Positions 7,894 through 15,868 of a DNA stretch of 64,000 nt are shown here, one piece after another. Both the position numbers and the translations under genes were made by a program. The stretch is from Streptomyces sp. NBC_01298. Its GTDB lineage: Bacteria > Actinomycetota > Actinomycetes > Streptomycetales > Streptomycetaceae. The stretch is taken from positions 1,364,001-1,428,000 of the forward strand of contig NZ_CP108414.1 in assembly GCF_035978755.1 (NCBI RefSeq), read 5' to 3'. The notes beneath the pieces are model-generated. The model saw only the letters and a program-made list of their open reading frames with translations. It searched no databases and was not told the DNA's origin. Each line of letters opens with the position of its first letter. Positions within the stretch are counted from its first letter, which is position 1.

Positions 7894-8182
7894 GCACGCA
7901 CACGGGTAACGGTCGCCGGGTGGGCCGGCGGCACGTCGGCAGAGGCTATCGGATGAACGGAAGCAGGGGTTCACCGCCTGTTTACGCTCCGATAAGCCGA
8001 AAATCATGGGCCTGTCGGTCCTGTGCCGATCATCATTGACGATCGGTGGGAGCGATCACAAACCCGCCTGCGCACCGCCGCTGTTAGGGTGGTCGCAGAC
8101 GCGTGCGATTTCAGCAAGAGCGTCCCAATCGCCCGAATGTCACATGAGACATGAGACATGACGAAAGAAAGAGGTGGGGTTG

Positions 8183-8263
8183 ATGACCGTCGCAGGCGTC
8201 GCCGCCCAGCGCAGCGCACTCCGGTACATCCCCCTCTCCTTCCGGGCGTCCGGCCGGGCCTGA
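8183..8263 (+). CDS. Possible 26-residue leader peptide or small protein
   Basis: The frame ATG-8183 to TGA-8263 encodes a basic peptide beginning MTVAGVAAQRSALRYIPL. A purine-rich AAAGAGGTGGGG stretch directly before the ATG is a plausible ribosome site, and a TAGGGT -10-like element lies 93 bp upstream. It ends 48 bp before the methyltransferase start, so it could be a translated leader. It does not match the RRHxDL-type cysteine leader peptides common in Streptomyces. It may be chance. Confidence 0.3.
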   Translation: MTVAGVAAQRSALRYIPLSFRASGRA

Positions 8264-8311
8264 TCACACCGATCACCCGCGTCGGCCGGAGCCCCCTTTC
8301 AAGGGTTCACG

Positions 8312-9646
8312 TTGACCGACCACACCGGTAACACGAGCAACTCCCACACCAACGACTTCACCGCCGACTTCGGCACCCGGGGCGACCTCTTCTTCGAGGC
8401 GTTCCTGGAGCTGCACCGCGGCCTGCCCCGGCAGTCCCCCGGTTCCGAGGCGACCACCCGCCACCTGCTGTCCCTGTGCGGACCGCTGCCCGAGCGGCCG
8501 CGCGCCCTGGACCTGGGCTGCGGTCCCGGCCCCAGCGCCCTGCTGCTCGCCGCCGAGGCGGGCGGCCTCGGGGCCGACGTCACCGCCGTCGACCTCCAAG
8601 GCGGCTTCCTCGACGAGCTCCGCGCGGCCGCCGCGGCCCGCGGGCTCACCGATCGCGTCCGCGCCGTGCAGGCGGACATCGGCGACCTCGCCGACCGTCC
8701 GGACGGTTCCTTCGATCTCGTCTGGGCCGAGGGCTCGGCCTACAACATCGGCTTCGCCACCGCGCTCGCGCGGTGGAAGCGGCTGCTCGCCCCCGGCGGC
8801 ACCCTGGTGCTGAGCGAGTGCGAATGGACCGTCGACGAACCCTCCGCCGGGGTCCGCGCCTTCTGGGACCCGCACTACGCGCTGCGCTCCACCGCCCGCA
8901 ACCTGGCCGCGATCCAGGCCGCGGGCTACCAGGTGCTCGCGGTGCACCGGCAGCCCGATTCCGACTGGGCCGCCTACTACGGTCCGCTCGGCGAGCGGGC
9001 CGCCGCGGCTCCGGCACCCTCGGGTCACGAAGCCGCGGCCGCGCTGGGCTTCGTACGCGAGGAGATCGACGTACGGCAGCGGTACGGGCACGAGTACGGG
9101 TACACCGCCTACGTCCTGCGGCCGGTGACGGCCGGGGACGGCGGCGCCTGGCCCGTCCGTCCCGAGGCGGACGGGGACGCGGCCGCCGTGCACGCGGTGC
9201 ACGCAGCGGCCTTCGGGACCCCGGCCGAAGCCGACCTCGTGGACGCGCTGCGCGCGGACGGCTCCTGGCTGCCCGGTCTGTCCTACGTGGCCGAGGGCCC
9301 GGACGGGTCGGTCGCGGCGCACGCCCTGCTGACCCGGTGCGAGGTGGACGGGGCGCCGGCGCTCGCGCTCGCCCCGGTGGCCGCCGCTCCCGCGCTCCAG
9401 CGCTCGGGCGCCGGCAGCGCGGTCGTACGGGCCCTGCTCGCGGCGGCCGCCGAGCGCGGGGAGCACCTCGTGCTCGTTCTCGGGCACCCCGAGTACTACA
9501 CCCGCTTCGGGTTCGTGCCGGCTTCGCGCTTCGGCATCCGGGCGCCCTTCGAGGTGCCCGACGAGGCGATGATGGCGCTGGTGCTCGGCGATTCGGTGCC
9601 GGTTCCCGCGGGCACGATCAAGTACCCGGCTCCGTTCGGGGTTTGA
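8312..9646 (+). CDS. Fusion of SAM-dependent methyltransferase and GNAT acetyltransferase
   Basis: This 444-residue two-domain protein has a class I methyltransferase in residues 1-270. Motif I is LDLGCGPGPSALLLA near residue 66, an acidic AVDLQGGFLDE follows near 91, and WAEGSAYNIGF lies near 138. Residues about 275-444 resemble a YhbS-type GNAT N-acetyltransferase, with an acetyl-CoA loop region around QRSGAGSAVVRALLAAA and the ending VLGHPEYYTRFGFVPAS typical of that group. The start is a TTG at 8312 preceded by AAGGG at 8 nt spacing. Fusion of the two activities suggests consecutive modification of one small substrate, but nothing in the sequence names it. Confidence 0.8.
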   Translation: MTDHTGNTSNSHTNDFTADFGTRGDLFFEAFLELHRGLPRQSPGSEATTRHLLSLCGPLPERPRALDLGCGPGPSALLLAAEAGGLGADVTAVDLQGGFLDELRAAAAARGLTDRVRAVQADIGDLADRPDGSFDLVWAEGSAYNIGFATALARWKRLLAPGGTLVLSECEWTVDEPSAGVRAFWDPHYALRSTARNLAAIQAAGYQVLAVHRQPDSDWAAYYGPLGERAAAAPAPSGHEAAAALGFVREEIDVRQRYGHEYGYTAYVLRPVTAGDGGAWPVRPEADGDAAAVHAVHAAAFGTPAEADLVDALRADGSWLPGLSYVAEGPDGSVAAHALLTRCEVDGAPALALAPVAAAPALQRSGAGSAVVRALLAAAAERGEHLVLVLGHPEYYTRFGFVPASRFGIRAPFEVPDEAMMALVLGDSVPVPAGTIKYPAPFGV

Positions 9647-9807
9647 TGCCGGGGCCGGCCCGCGGCCGGACGAACTGACGGATCCGCACGCTCCGCCCCT
9701 CGCCGCATATCACGCGGCGGGGGGCGGACATGCGCAGATCACCGAAGTGGGGGCAATCCCCATTTGTACGGCAGACTGAAAGCCGAAGTCCGAAGCGAAG
9801 GATGGGT

Positions 9808-10407
9808 ATGCCGACCACACCAGCCACCGCCGCGAACAGCGCGACCACCGGCACCGGCGCTCAAGAACCGATCATGCTCGAACTGGTCGACGAGTCCGGC
9901 AACACCATCGGTACGGCGGAGAAGCTCTCCGCCCACCAGGCCCCCGGTCAGCTGCACCGGGCGTTCTCGGTGTTCCTCTTCGACGAGCAGGGCCGGATGC
10001 TGCTCCAGCAGCGCGCCCTCGGGAAGTACCACTCCCCCGGCGTGTGGTCGAACACGTGTTGCGGTCACCCCTACCCCGGGGAGTCGCCGTTCGCGGCGGC
10101 GGCCCGGCGGACCCACGAGGAGCTGGGGCTGTCGCCCTCGCTGCTCGCGGAGGCGGGAACGGTCCGCTACAACCACCCGGACCCGGCGTCGGGGCTGGTG
10201 GAGCAGGAGTACAACCACCTGTTCGTGGGACTCGCGCAGCGATCGGTGCGGCCGGATCCGGAGGAGATCGCGGACACCGCCTTCGTGACCGCGGAGGAAC
10301 TCGCGAAGCGGCACGCCGAGGTCCCGTTCTCGGCCTGGTTCATGACCGTGCTGGACGCGGCCCGGCCCGCGATCCGCGAGCTGACGGGCGACGCGGCGGG
10401 CTGGTAG
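9808..10407 (+). CDS. idi: Isopentenyl-diphosphate delta-isomerase, type I
   Basis: This 199-residue Nudix-fold enzyme interconverts IPP and DMAPP, feeding all isoprenoids including hopanoids. The catalytic Cys lies in SNTCCGHPYPGES (about residues 75-87), the Nudix-like helix in AARRTHEELGL, and the metal/catalytic Glu in VEQEYNHLF near 133. The ATG at 9808 is preferred over the ATG six bases earlier because AAGGA is well spaced from it; the extra-long frame from 9730 has no support. It is monocistronic, followed by a short GC hairpin. Its residues 1-20 are Thr/Ala-rich and poorly conserved, as usual in Streptomyces. Confidence 0.93.
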   Translation: MPTTPATAANSATTGTGAQEPIMLELVDESGNTIGTAEKLSAHQAPGQLHRAFSVFLFDEQGRMLLQQRALGKYHSPGVWSNTCCGHPYPGESPFAAAARRTHEELGLSPSLLAEAGTVRYNHPDPASGLVEQEYNHLFVGLAQRSVRPDPEEIADTAFVTAEELAKRHAEVPFSAWFMTVLDAARPAIRELTGDAAGW

Positions 10408-10464
10408 CCGGCCGTCGGGCCGGTGGCCGTCGCCGGCGGTCGTCGCCGGTGGTCGTCGCCGGTG
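10408..10464 (+). terminator. GC hairpin and 13-bp repeats after idi
   Basis: Immediately after the idi stop, CCGGCC (10408-10413) and GGCCGG (10418-10423) form a 6-bp stem. They are followed by three copies of GTCGCCGGYG with a 13-bp period (10429-10438, 10442-10451, 10455-10464). The hairpin is a weak terminator candidate; the repeats are of unknown role. Confidence 0.4.
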
Positions 10465-10484
10465 GCCTTCGGGCCCGGCCCGGC

Positions 10485-11003
10485 TCAGACCGCCGAGGTC
10501 GGGGTGGCCGCGGGAGTCGCGAGGGCCGTGGTGAGCGGCAGCGCCGCCCAGATCACCTTGCCGCCCGTGGAGGTGTGCTCCACGTCGCAGACCCCGCCGG
10601 CCTCCAGCGTGATCTCCCGGACCAGGAGGAGGCCCCGGCCGCCGGTCTGGCCGAAATCCGCCTCCAGCGCCTTGGGCCGGTACGGGTGGTTGTCCTCGAC
10701 GGCCACCCGTACCCACTCCCGGCCGATGGCCACCTCCACCGCGACCTCCGGGGAGAGCACGGCCGCGTGGCGGACCGAGTTCGTCACCAGTTCGGAGACG
10801 ATCAGCAGCAGGGAGTAGACCAGGTCTCCGTCGGCCGGCACCTCCTGGCGGCCGAGCAGGTCACGGACCGCCCGGCGGGCCTGCGGAACGGATTCTTCTA
10901 CCGCGGGTGCCGTGAATCGCCACACTCCCTCGTACGAAAGGGGGGCGGCCGCGACCTCCGGCTCGTCCCCCTTGACTGGCGGGACGCTCCCGCTCACATC
11001 CAT
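10485..11003 (-). CDS. Anti-sigma-factor-like ATP-binding protein (HATPase_c, SpoIIAB/RsbW type)
   Basis: This 172-residue protein has a histidine kinase-like ATPase fold. The N box is LIVSELVTNSVRHA near residue 75, the G1-like box VEDNHPYRP near 112, and the G2 box TGGRGLLLVREI near 127. Streptomyces genomes hold dozens of such proteins, which regulate sigma factors or antagonists by binding and phosphorylation. No sigma factor gene is adjacent. The start is uncertain: ATG at 11003 sits directly against GGGAG, while the GTG at 10997 has that site at 6 nt, and the frame is open further upstream without support. A Thr/Ala-rich tail ends the protein. Confidence 0.78.
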   Translation of the reverse strand: MDVSGSVPPVKGDEPEVAAAPLSYEGVWRFTAPAVEESVPQARRAVRDLLGRQEVPADGDLVYSLLLIVSELVTNSVRHAAVLSPEVAVEVAIGREWVRVAVEDNHPYRPKALEADFGQTGGRGLLLVREITLEAGGVCDVEHTSTGGKVIWAALPLTTALATPAATPTSAV

Positions 11004-11133
11004 CTCCCGGCCCCCGTCTTCACGCTCGATCGTCTGCACACGTAAAGAGTGGGGACCGGACCGCTCCGGGCCGGACCACTGACCAGAAGTCAGCAGCATT
11101 CGGACACTTTCTGACCGCTGGCGTATGACAGAG

Positions 11134-11835
11134 TCAGTTGTTCGACCGTTCCTGATCTTCTGGCGGGTTCGTCTCGGCCGCCTGGCGCGTCTCCGGCGCG
11201 GCCACTCCCGCCCCCGCCGGCGTCAGCGGAACCTCGTCGTCCCTGACCAAGCCCAGGATGCGGCGCGCTCCCATGCCCACGGCGATCAGACTCAGGCCAT
11301 CGAACAGCAGCGCGAGGGAGAAGAACGCTCCGATCACGTACAGGCTGCTGCCGGGCCAGTTCGCGAGGATCAGCAGGCCCAGCAGGATGCCGAAGGCACC
11401 CTGGACCAGCGTCAGCCCGAGGTGCGCGCCGCGCACCACCACGGCGCCGGCCAGCCGGAACACCCCGCCGACGAGGAAGAGCAGCGCCGCGAACATGGTG
11501 AGCGCCTCCGCGCTCGCCTCCGGGCGGCGCAGGATCACGAAACCGGCCGCGATGTTGATCGCGGCGACGATGACGGCCAGCCAGAAGTAGTTGCTCTTGC
11601 GCGACTGGATCGCCTGGAACAGGCCCACCGCGCCGCCGAACAGCAGCAGCCAGCCGAAGAGGAACATCGTGGTCAGGGTGGCGACACCGGTGTAGACGAG
11701 GCCCACCAGGCCGGCCACCACCAGGAGCGCCCCGAGCAGGGCCATCCACGCGAAACTGCGACTGACCTTCTTCTTGTCGGCCTTCATGTCCTGTGGACCC
11801 GTACGGTCCCCACGCTCGCCACGGTCTGCGCCCAT
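11134..11835 (-). CDS. HdeD/DUF308 family membrane protein
   Basis: This 233-residue protein has six predicted membrane spans arranged as three pairs, with a charged N-terminal tail (residues 1-28) and a hydrophilic C-terminus from about 195. Internal patterns such as GGAVGLFQAIQSR and GGVFRLAGAVV are typical of HdeD-like DUF308 proteins, named for an acid-resistance protein of E. coli. The function in Streptomyces is unproven. The ATG at 11835 has GGAAAGGTGG upstream at good spacing; an internal ATG at 11787 would remove part of the tail. Its divergent neighbour is the enoyl-CoA hydratase gene. Confidence 0.75.
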   Translation of the reverse strand: MGADRGERGDRTGPQDMKADKKKVSRSFAWMALLGALLVVAGLVGLVYTGVATLTTMFLFGWLLLFGGAVGLFQAIQSRKSNYFWLAVIVAAINIAAGFVILRRPEASAEALTMFAALLFLVGGVFRLAGAVVVRGAHLGLTLVQGAFGILLGLLILANWPGSSLYVIGAFFSLALLFDGLSLIAVGMGARRILGLVRDDEVPLTPAGAGVAAPETRQAAETNPPEDQERSNN

Positions 11836-11947
11836 GGACGCGCCACCTTTCCGCTGCCCCCGACGGACCTTCGGACCCCGCGACTGCCTGCCGGTCCACC
11901 GAGCTGCCGGCGACCGGTCTCTTGATCATAGGTTTGACCGTCCGGGA

Positions 11948-11953
11948 TAGCAT
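11948..11953 (+). promoter_or_regulatory. -10 element implying a leaderless mRNA
   Basis: TAGCAT lies 7 nt before the ATG at 11961, placing the transcription start at or next to the A of the start codon. There is no ribosome site in between. Upstream TTGATC at 11922-11927 is 20 bp away, a poor -35. Confidence 0.55.
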
Positions 11954-11960
11954 CCGGCGC

Positions 11961-12710
11961 ATGGACGCCGCCCTGCTCTCCTCCGTCGCCGACGGGGTCG
12001 CCACCGTCGTGATCTCGCACCCCGCCAAGCGCAACGCCATGACGGCCGCGATGTGGCGCGGGCTGCCGGAGCTGCTGGCCGGGCTCGCGGCGGATCCGGC
12101 CGTACGGGTACTGGTCCTGACGGGGGCCGGCGAGACCTTCTGCGCGGGGGCCGACATCTCCTCCCTGACCGGGGACGAGGACCCGCAGGCCCTGGCCGTG
12201 GCGGCGGAAGAGGCGCTCGCCGCCTTCCCCAAGCCCACGCTGGCCGCGATCCGCGGGTTCTGCGTGGGCGGGGGCAGCCAGCTGGCCGCGGCCTGCGATC
12301 TGCGCTTCGCGGAGGAGGGCGCCTCCTTCGGGGTGACTCCGGCGAAGCTGGGCATCGTCTACCCGGCCTCGTCCACCCGGCGGCTCGCCTCGCTGGTGGG
12401 CCCGTCGGCCGCCAAGTACCTTCTCTTCTCAGCCGAGTTGATCGACGCGGAACGGGCGCTGCGCACCGGACTGCTGGACGAGCTGCTTCCGGCGGGTCAA
12501 CTGTCGAAGCGCGTCACGGAGTTCACCCGGATCCTGACCACGCGCAGTCAGCTCACGCAGAGTTCGGCGAAGGAGTTCGCGGACGGCCGCACGGACCGGG
12601 ACGCCCACTGGGCGGCGCAGGCCGCGGCCAGCGGGGACATCGCGGAGGGGGTCGCCGCGTTCCTGGAACGGCGCGCGCCCGCCTTCAGCTGGACTCCTCC
12701 TTCGGAGTGA
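11961..12710 (+). CDS. Enoyl-CoA hydratase/isomerase family protein (crotonase)
   Basis: This 249-residue crotonase-fold enzyme shows the CoA-binding segment HPAKRNAMTAAMW near residue 20, the first oxyanion-hole region ETFCAGADISSL near 62, and the second oxyanion-hole region RGFCVGGGSQLAAACDLR near 101. Glu at about 131 would be needed for hydratase chemistry, but the text reads GVTPAKLGIVYP, without the usual acidic pair there, so isomerase or another crotonase activity is possible. The ATG at 11961 is set by the crotonase N-terminus and the -10 element 7 nt upstream. It converges on the DJ-1 gene with a 26-nt overlap. Confidence 0.82.
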   Translation: MDAALLSSVADGVATVVISHPAKRNAMTAAMWRGLPELLAGLAADPAVRVLVLTGAGETFCAGADISSLTGDEDPQALAVAAEEALAAFPKPTLAAIRGFCVGGGSQLAAACDLRFAEEGASFGVTPAKLGIVYPASSTRRLASLVGPSAAKYLLFSAELIDAERALRTGLLDELLPAGQLSKRVTEFTRILTTRSQLTQSSAKEFADGRTDRDAHWAAQAAASGDIAEGVAAFLERRAPAFSWTPPSE

Positions 12711-13380
12711 CCGGAGCCGCCTTCGGAGTGACCGGAGCCTTCGCGAGGGCCGGGGCCGTAGGAGTGACCGAGCGGAGCATCGCGACGATCTCTGCGGGTG
12801 CCTTGTCGGGAGAGCCCGCGTCGTAGGGCGGCTGCGGGTCGTACTCGGTCATCAGCTGCACGGCCTGCGCGTACGTGTCCCCCGCGATGCGGCCGAGGAG
12901 CGCCAGCCCCATGTCGATCCCCGCGGACACCCCGGCGGCCGTCACGTACTTCCCGTCGAAGACCACCCGCTCCGAGACGGGCTCCGCCCCGAACGGGGGC
13001 AACCGGTCCAGGTACAGCCAGTGGCCGGTGGCCCGGCGCCCGTCGAGCAGGCCGGCGGCGGCGAGCAGCGTCGAGCCGCTGCAGACGGAGGTGGTCCACG
13101 TGCTGGTGGCGTCGACGGTCCGCAGCCAGTCGAGGACCACGGGGTTCCCCATCTCCCGGTCCGTGACCTGCCCGCCGGGCACCAGGACGATGTCCGGCCG
13201 CGTCACCTCGTCGAGCCCCTTGTCCGCGACGAGGGCGAGCGAGCCCTGGTCGGTCCGTACGGGCCCGGGACGCTCGGCCACGAACACGGTCTCGGCGCCC
13301 TGGAGCCGGCCCAGGGTGTCGAAGGGCCCGATGGCGTCGAGGGCGGTGAACCCGTCGAAAAGCAGTACGGCGATCTGCAT
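12685..13380 (-). CDS. DJ-1/PfpI family protein
   Basis: This 231-residue protein has the class I glutamine amidotransferase-like fold of DJ-1/PfpI. VLLFDGFTALDAIGPFD is at the N-terminus, with the structural Glu/Asp region. The nucleophile elbow TSVCSGSTLLAAAGLLDG has Cys near residue 99, followed by GHWLYLDRLPP with the candidate His. The C-terminal 35 residues are a Pro/Thr/Ala/Lys-rich tail containing the repeated APVTPK. Together with the downstream GlxA-like regulator, which has the same fold, it forms a paralogous pair, a common Streptomyces arrangement. The activity (isonitrile hydratase-like or chaperone) cannot be assigned. Confidence 0.85.
   Translation of the reverse strand: MQIAVLLFDGFTALDAIGPFDTLGRLQGAETVFVAERPGPVRTDQGSLALVADKGLDEVTRPDIVLVPGGQVTDREMGNPVVLDWLRTVDATSTWTTSVCSGSTLLAAAGLLDGRRATGHWLYLDRLPPFGAEPVSERVVFDGKYVTAAGVSAGIDMGLALLGRIAGDTYAQAVQLMTEYDPQPPYDAGSPDKAPAEIVAMLRSVTPTAPALAKAPVTPKAAPVTPKEESS
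12699..12739. repeat. 21-bp direct duplication spanning a stop codon
   Basis: CCTTCGGAGTGACCGGAGCC occurs at 12699-12718 and again at 12720-12739. The first copy contains the TGA of the crotonase gene. On the other strand both copies are in frame in the DJ-1 gene and encode a repeated APVTPKA segment at its C-terminus. Confidence 0.85.
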
Positions 13381-13417
13381 GGCTCCTCCGGAGCGGTTGG
13401 TTGCCGGTTGCCGGCTG

Positions 13418-14380
13418 TCAGTGGGTGGTGCCGAAGCGGCGGCGGTATTCGGACGGGGGCTGGCCCAGGGTCTTCACGAAGGCGCGGCGCAGCGCTTCCG
13501 GGTTCCCGTAGCCGCAGGACCTGGAGATCTGGGCGATGCCCTCGCCGCCCTCCTCCAGGAGCCGGCGCGCGTGCTCGACCCGGACCCGCTCCACGTACCG
13601 CCCCGGCGTGACCCCGGTCTCGGCCTGGAAGGCCCGCGCGAAGTGCCGGGGCGACAGCGCCGCCCGCGCGGCGAGCGCCTCCACGCTCAGGTCCTCCCCC
13701 GGGTGCTCGGTGATCCAGTGCTGGACGTCGCGCAGCGGCTCCCGCCGCGCCGTCTGGGCCGCGAGCTGCGCGCTGAACTGGGCCTGGTTGCCGGGCCTGC
13801 GCAGGAACACCACCAGGTGCCGGGCGACGGACATCGCCAGCTCCCGCCCGTGGTCCTCCTCCACCAGGGCCAGCGCGAGGTCGATGCCCGCCGTGACCCC
13901 GGCCGAGGTGGCCACCGGCCCGTCGCGGACGTAGATCGGGTCGGGTTCCACGGTGACGGCCGGGTAGTCCCGGGCCATCCGCTCGCACACGTACCAGTGC
14001 GTCGTCGCGCGCCGTCCGTCCAGCAGCCCGGCCTCGGCGAGCAGCAGTCCGCCGGTGCAGACCGATACCAGCCGCTCCGCGGCCCCGCCGTGCGCGCGGA
14101 GCCAGTCCGTGATCTCCGGCGCGAAGTCCCCCGTGTACCGGCCGCCGGGCACCAGCAGCGTGGTCCCGGCGCCCGGACGCTCGCCCTCCAGGTCCCCGTC
14201 AGGGACGATCCGCAGCCCGCTGCTCGTACGGACCGGGGCGCCGCCCGGTGAGACGGTGCGCAGCGCGTACCGTGCCGGTCCCGGGTGGTGGTCGGCGCCG
14301 GAGAACACCTCCAGCGGCCCCGTGACGTCCAGGCTCTGCACGCCGTCGTAGAGGACGACGAGCACGTTTCGCAGCGACAT
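13418..14380 (-). CDS. GlxA family transcriptional regulator (DJ-1 domain plus AraC HTH)
   Basis: This 320-residue protein has a DJ-1/PfpI-like sensor in residues 1-190 (VVLYDGVQSLDVTGPLEVFSG, then VSVCTGGLLLAEAGLLDG) and an AraC-type DNA-binding domain at the C-terminus: AARAALSPRHFARAFQAETG near 235, then SRSCGYGNPEALRRAFVKTL. The DJ-1 part probably senses a metabolite. The start at ATG 14380 is preceded by GAGG; the frame continues upstream, but the DJ-1 fold begins here. It lies just upstream of, and in the same direction as, the DJ-1 gene (37-bp gap), so one transcript and a functional link are likely. Confidence 0.88.
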   Translation of the reverse strand: MSLRNVLVVLYDGVQSLDVTGPLEVFSGADHHPGPARYALRTVSPGGAPVRTSSGLRIVPDGDLEGERPGAGTTLLVPGGRYTGDFAPEITDWLRAHGGAAERLVSVCTGGLLLAEAGLLDGRRATTHWYVCERMARDYPAVTVEPDPIYVRDGPVATSAGVTAGIDLALALVEEDHGRELAMSVARHLVVFLRRPGNQAQFSAQLAAQTARREPLRDVQHWITEHPGEDLSVEALAARAALSPRHFARAFQAETGVTPGRYVERVRVEHARRLLEEGGEGIAQISRSCGYGNPEALRRAFVKTLGQPPSEYRRRFGTTH

Positions 14381-14577
14381 GACCTCATCGTGTGGCACCC
14401 CTCCGATGGCCGCAATGACGCACACCCCACCTATCCGGCCATGCCGGCACCGGTGCGATCCTGTCCTGGCACCGCCGCCACCCGTGGGCCCGCCCGTCCC
14501 GCCCACTCCCCCTCGTCCCGGAGCCCGTCCTGTACCCCGTCGCCGCCGCGTGTCTGTCCGTCGCCCTCCTCCTCGGG

Positions 14578-15795
14578 GTGCTCGCCTTCGCCGTCCTGCG
14601 GCCGCGCGGGCTGCCGGAGGCCGCGGCCGCCGTGCCCGCCGCGGGGCTGCTCGTCGTACTGGGCGTCGTACCGCCCGCCGACGCGTGGGCGCAGACGCGT
14701 GAGCTGCTGCCCGTGGTCGGGTTCCTCGCGGTGATCCTGGCGCTGGCCCGGCTCTGCGCCGACGAGGGGCTGTTCAAGGCCGCCGGCGCCGCGGTGGCCC
14801 GGCGGGCGGCGGGGCGGGGGCCGGTGGCGCTGCTCGGCGGGGTGTTCGCGGTCGCCTCGGTGGTCACCGCGGCTCTGAGCCTGGACGCGACCGTGGTGTT
14901 GCTGACCCCGGTGGTGCTGGCCACCGCCTCCCGGCTGGGGGCCCGGCCGCGCCCGCACGTCTACGCCACCGCGCACCTGGCGAACTCCGCCTCGCTGCTC
15001 CTGCCGGTCTCCAACCTCACCAATCTGCTCGCCTTCGCCGCGAGCGGGCTGTCCTTCACCCGGTTCGCGGGGCTCATGGCCCTGCCCTGGCTGGCGGCGA
15101 TCGGCGTGGAGTACGCCGTGTTCCGGCGCTTCTTCCGCGGCGACCTGGCGGCCGCCCCGGAGCACGTACCGCAGTCCGTGGATCCCGCGCCACTGCCCCG
15201 GTTCGCGGCCGGGGTCCTCGCGCTGACCCTGGTCGGCTTCGCGCTCGCCTCCTTCGCGGGGGCGAGCCCCGCCTGGGCGGCGCTCGCGGGCACGCTCGTC
15301 CTGGCCGTACGGGCCCTGCGGCGCCGGGAGACCACGCCCCCGCGGATCCTGGGCTCCACGGCGCCGGCCTTCTGCCTGTTCGTACTGGCCCTCGGAGTGG
15401 TCGTACGGGCGGTCGTGGACCACGGGCTCGGGGACGGGCTGGAATGGGTGACCCCGGCCGGGGATTCCCTGCCGGCGCTGCTCGGGGTGGCGGCGGTGGC
15501 CGCCGTACTGGCCAACCTGATCAACAACCTGCCCGCGGTCCTGGCCCTGCTCCCGGTGGCGGCGGTGGGCGGCGCGGGTCCGGTGCTGGCGGTGCTGATC
15601 GGGGTGAACATCGGGCCGAACCTCACCTACGCGGGGTCCCTGGCCACCCTGCTGTGGCGGCGGATCCTGCACGCGGACGGGTACGAGGGCGTCCGGCTCG
15701 GGGACTTCACCCGGCTCGGGCTGCTGACCACCGTGCCGGCCCTCGCCGCCGCGGTGACGGCCCTGTGGGCGGGCCTCCGGCTCCTCGGCACGTGA
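14578..15795 (+). CDS. SLC13/ArsB-like anion permease
   Basis: This 405-residue protein has about ten to eleven membrane spans. Two inverted halves each carry a signature re-entrant region: SLDATVVLLTPVVLAT with NSASLLLPVSNLTNLLAF in the first half, and NLINNLPAVLALLP with GVNIGPNLTYAGSLATLL in the second. These are typical of the ArsB/NhaD/SLC13 ion transporter clan. No ars gene is adjacent, so arsenite export is not implied; another anion is equally possible. The in-frame GTG at 14578 is the only standard start. However, the sequence upstream encodes a further hydrophobic stretch from CTG at 14530, with GGAG before it, so the protein may be 16 residues longer. Confidence 0.8.
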   Translation: MLAFAVLRPRGLPEAAAAVPAAGLLVVLGVVPPADAWAQTRELLPVVGFLAVILALARLCADEGLFKAAGAAVARRAAGRGPVALLGGVFAVASVVTAALSLDATVVLLTPVVLATASRLGARPRPHVYATAHLANSASLLLPVSNLTNLLAFAASGLSFTRFAGLMALPWLAAIGVEYAVFRRFFRGDLAAAPEHVPQSVDPAPLPRFAAGVLALTLVGFALASFAGASPAWAALAGTLVLAVRALRRRETTPPRILGSTAPAFCLFVLALGVVVRAVVDHGLGDGLEWVTPAGDSLPALLGVAAVAAVLANLINNLPAVLALLPVAAVGGAGPVLAVLIGVNIGPNLTYAGSLATLLWRRILHADGYEGVRLGDFTRLGLLTTVPALAAAVTALWAGLRLLGT

Positions 15796-15853
15796 TCCGC
15801 CGGCCGGCCGCGGCCCCGTCCCGGCCCCGGGACCCGGACGCGCGGGGCGCGGA

Positions 15854-15859
15854 TAGGAT
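15854..15859 (+). promoter_or_regulatory. -10 element implying a leaderless ABC-F mRNA
   Basis: TAGGAT ends 9 nt before the ATG at 15869, so transcription probably starts at the start codon. No ribosome site fits between. Confidence 0.55.
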
Positions 15860-15868
15860 CGGGGCATC

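Larger units (their letters stand above)
7879..8311. other. Divergent intergenic region with candidate promoters
   Basis: This region lies between the leftward polymer operon and the rightward methyltransferase gene. A leftward -10-like TAGCCT (plus strand AGGCTA at 7943-7948) precedes the operon. A rightward TAGGGT at 8085-8090 precedes a short open frame at 8183-8263. Neither has a good -35 at 16-18 bp. ATGAGAC is repeated in tandem near 8145-8160. No RNA gene was recognised. Confidence 0.4.

Noticed and set aside
8004..8276. 90-codon leftward frame in the divergent region before the methyltransferase
   Set aside because: Basic, low-complexity peptide with no ribosome site and no family; overlaps promoter-like sequence.
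14398..14506. Upstream starts for the GlxA-like regulator
   Set aside because: The DJ-1 fold begins at MSLRNVLVVLYDG; the added residues are unlike the family and run into the divergent permease region.
14578..15795. Arsenite efflux (ArsB) as the function of the permease
   Set aside because: The fold matches the clan, but no arsR, arsC or arsenic chaperone gene is nearby, so the substrate is left open.
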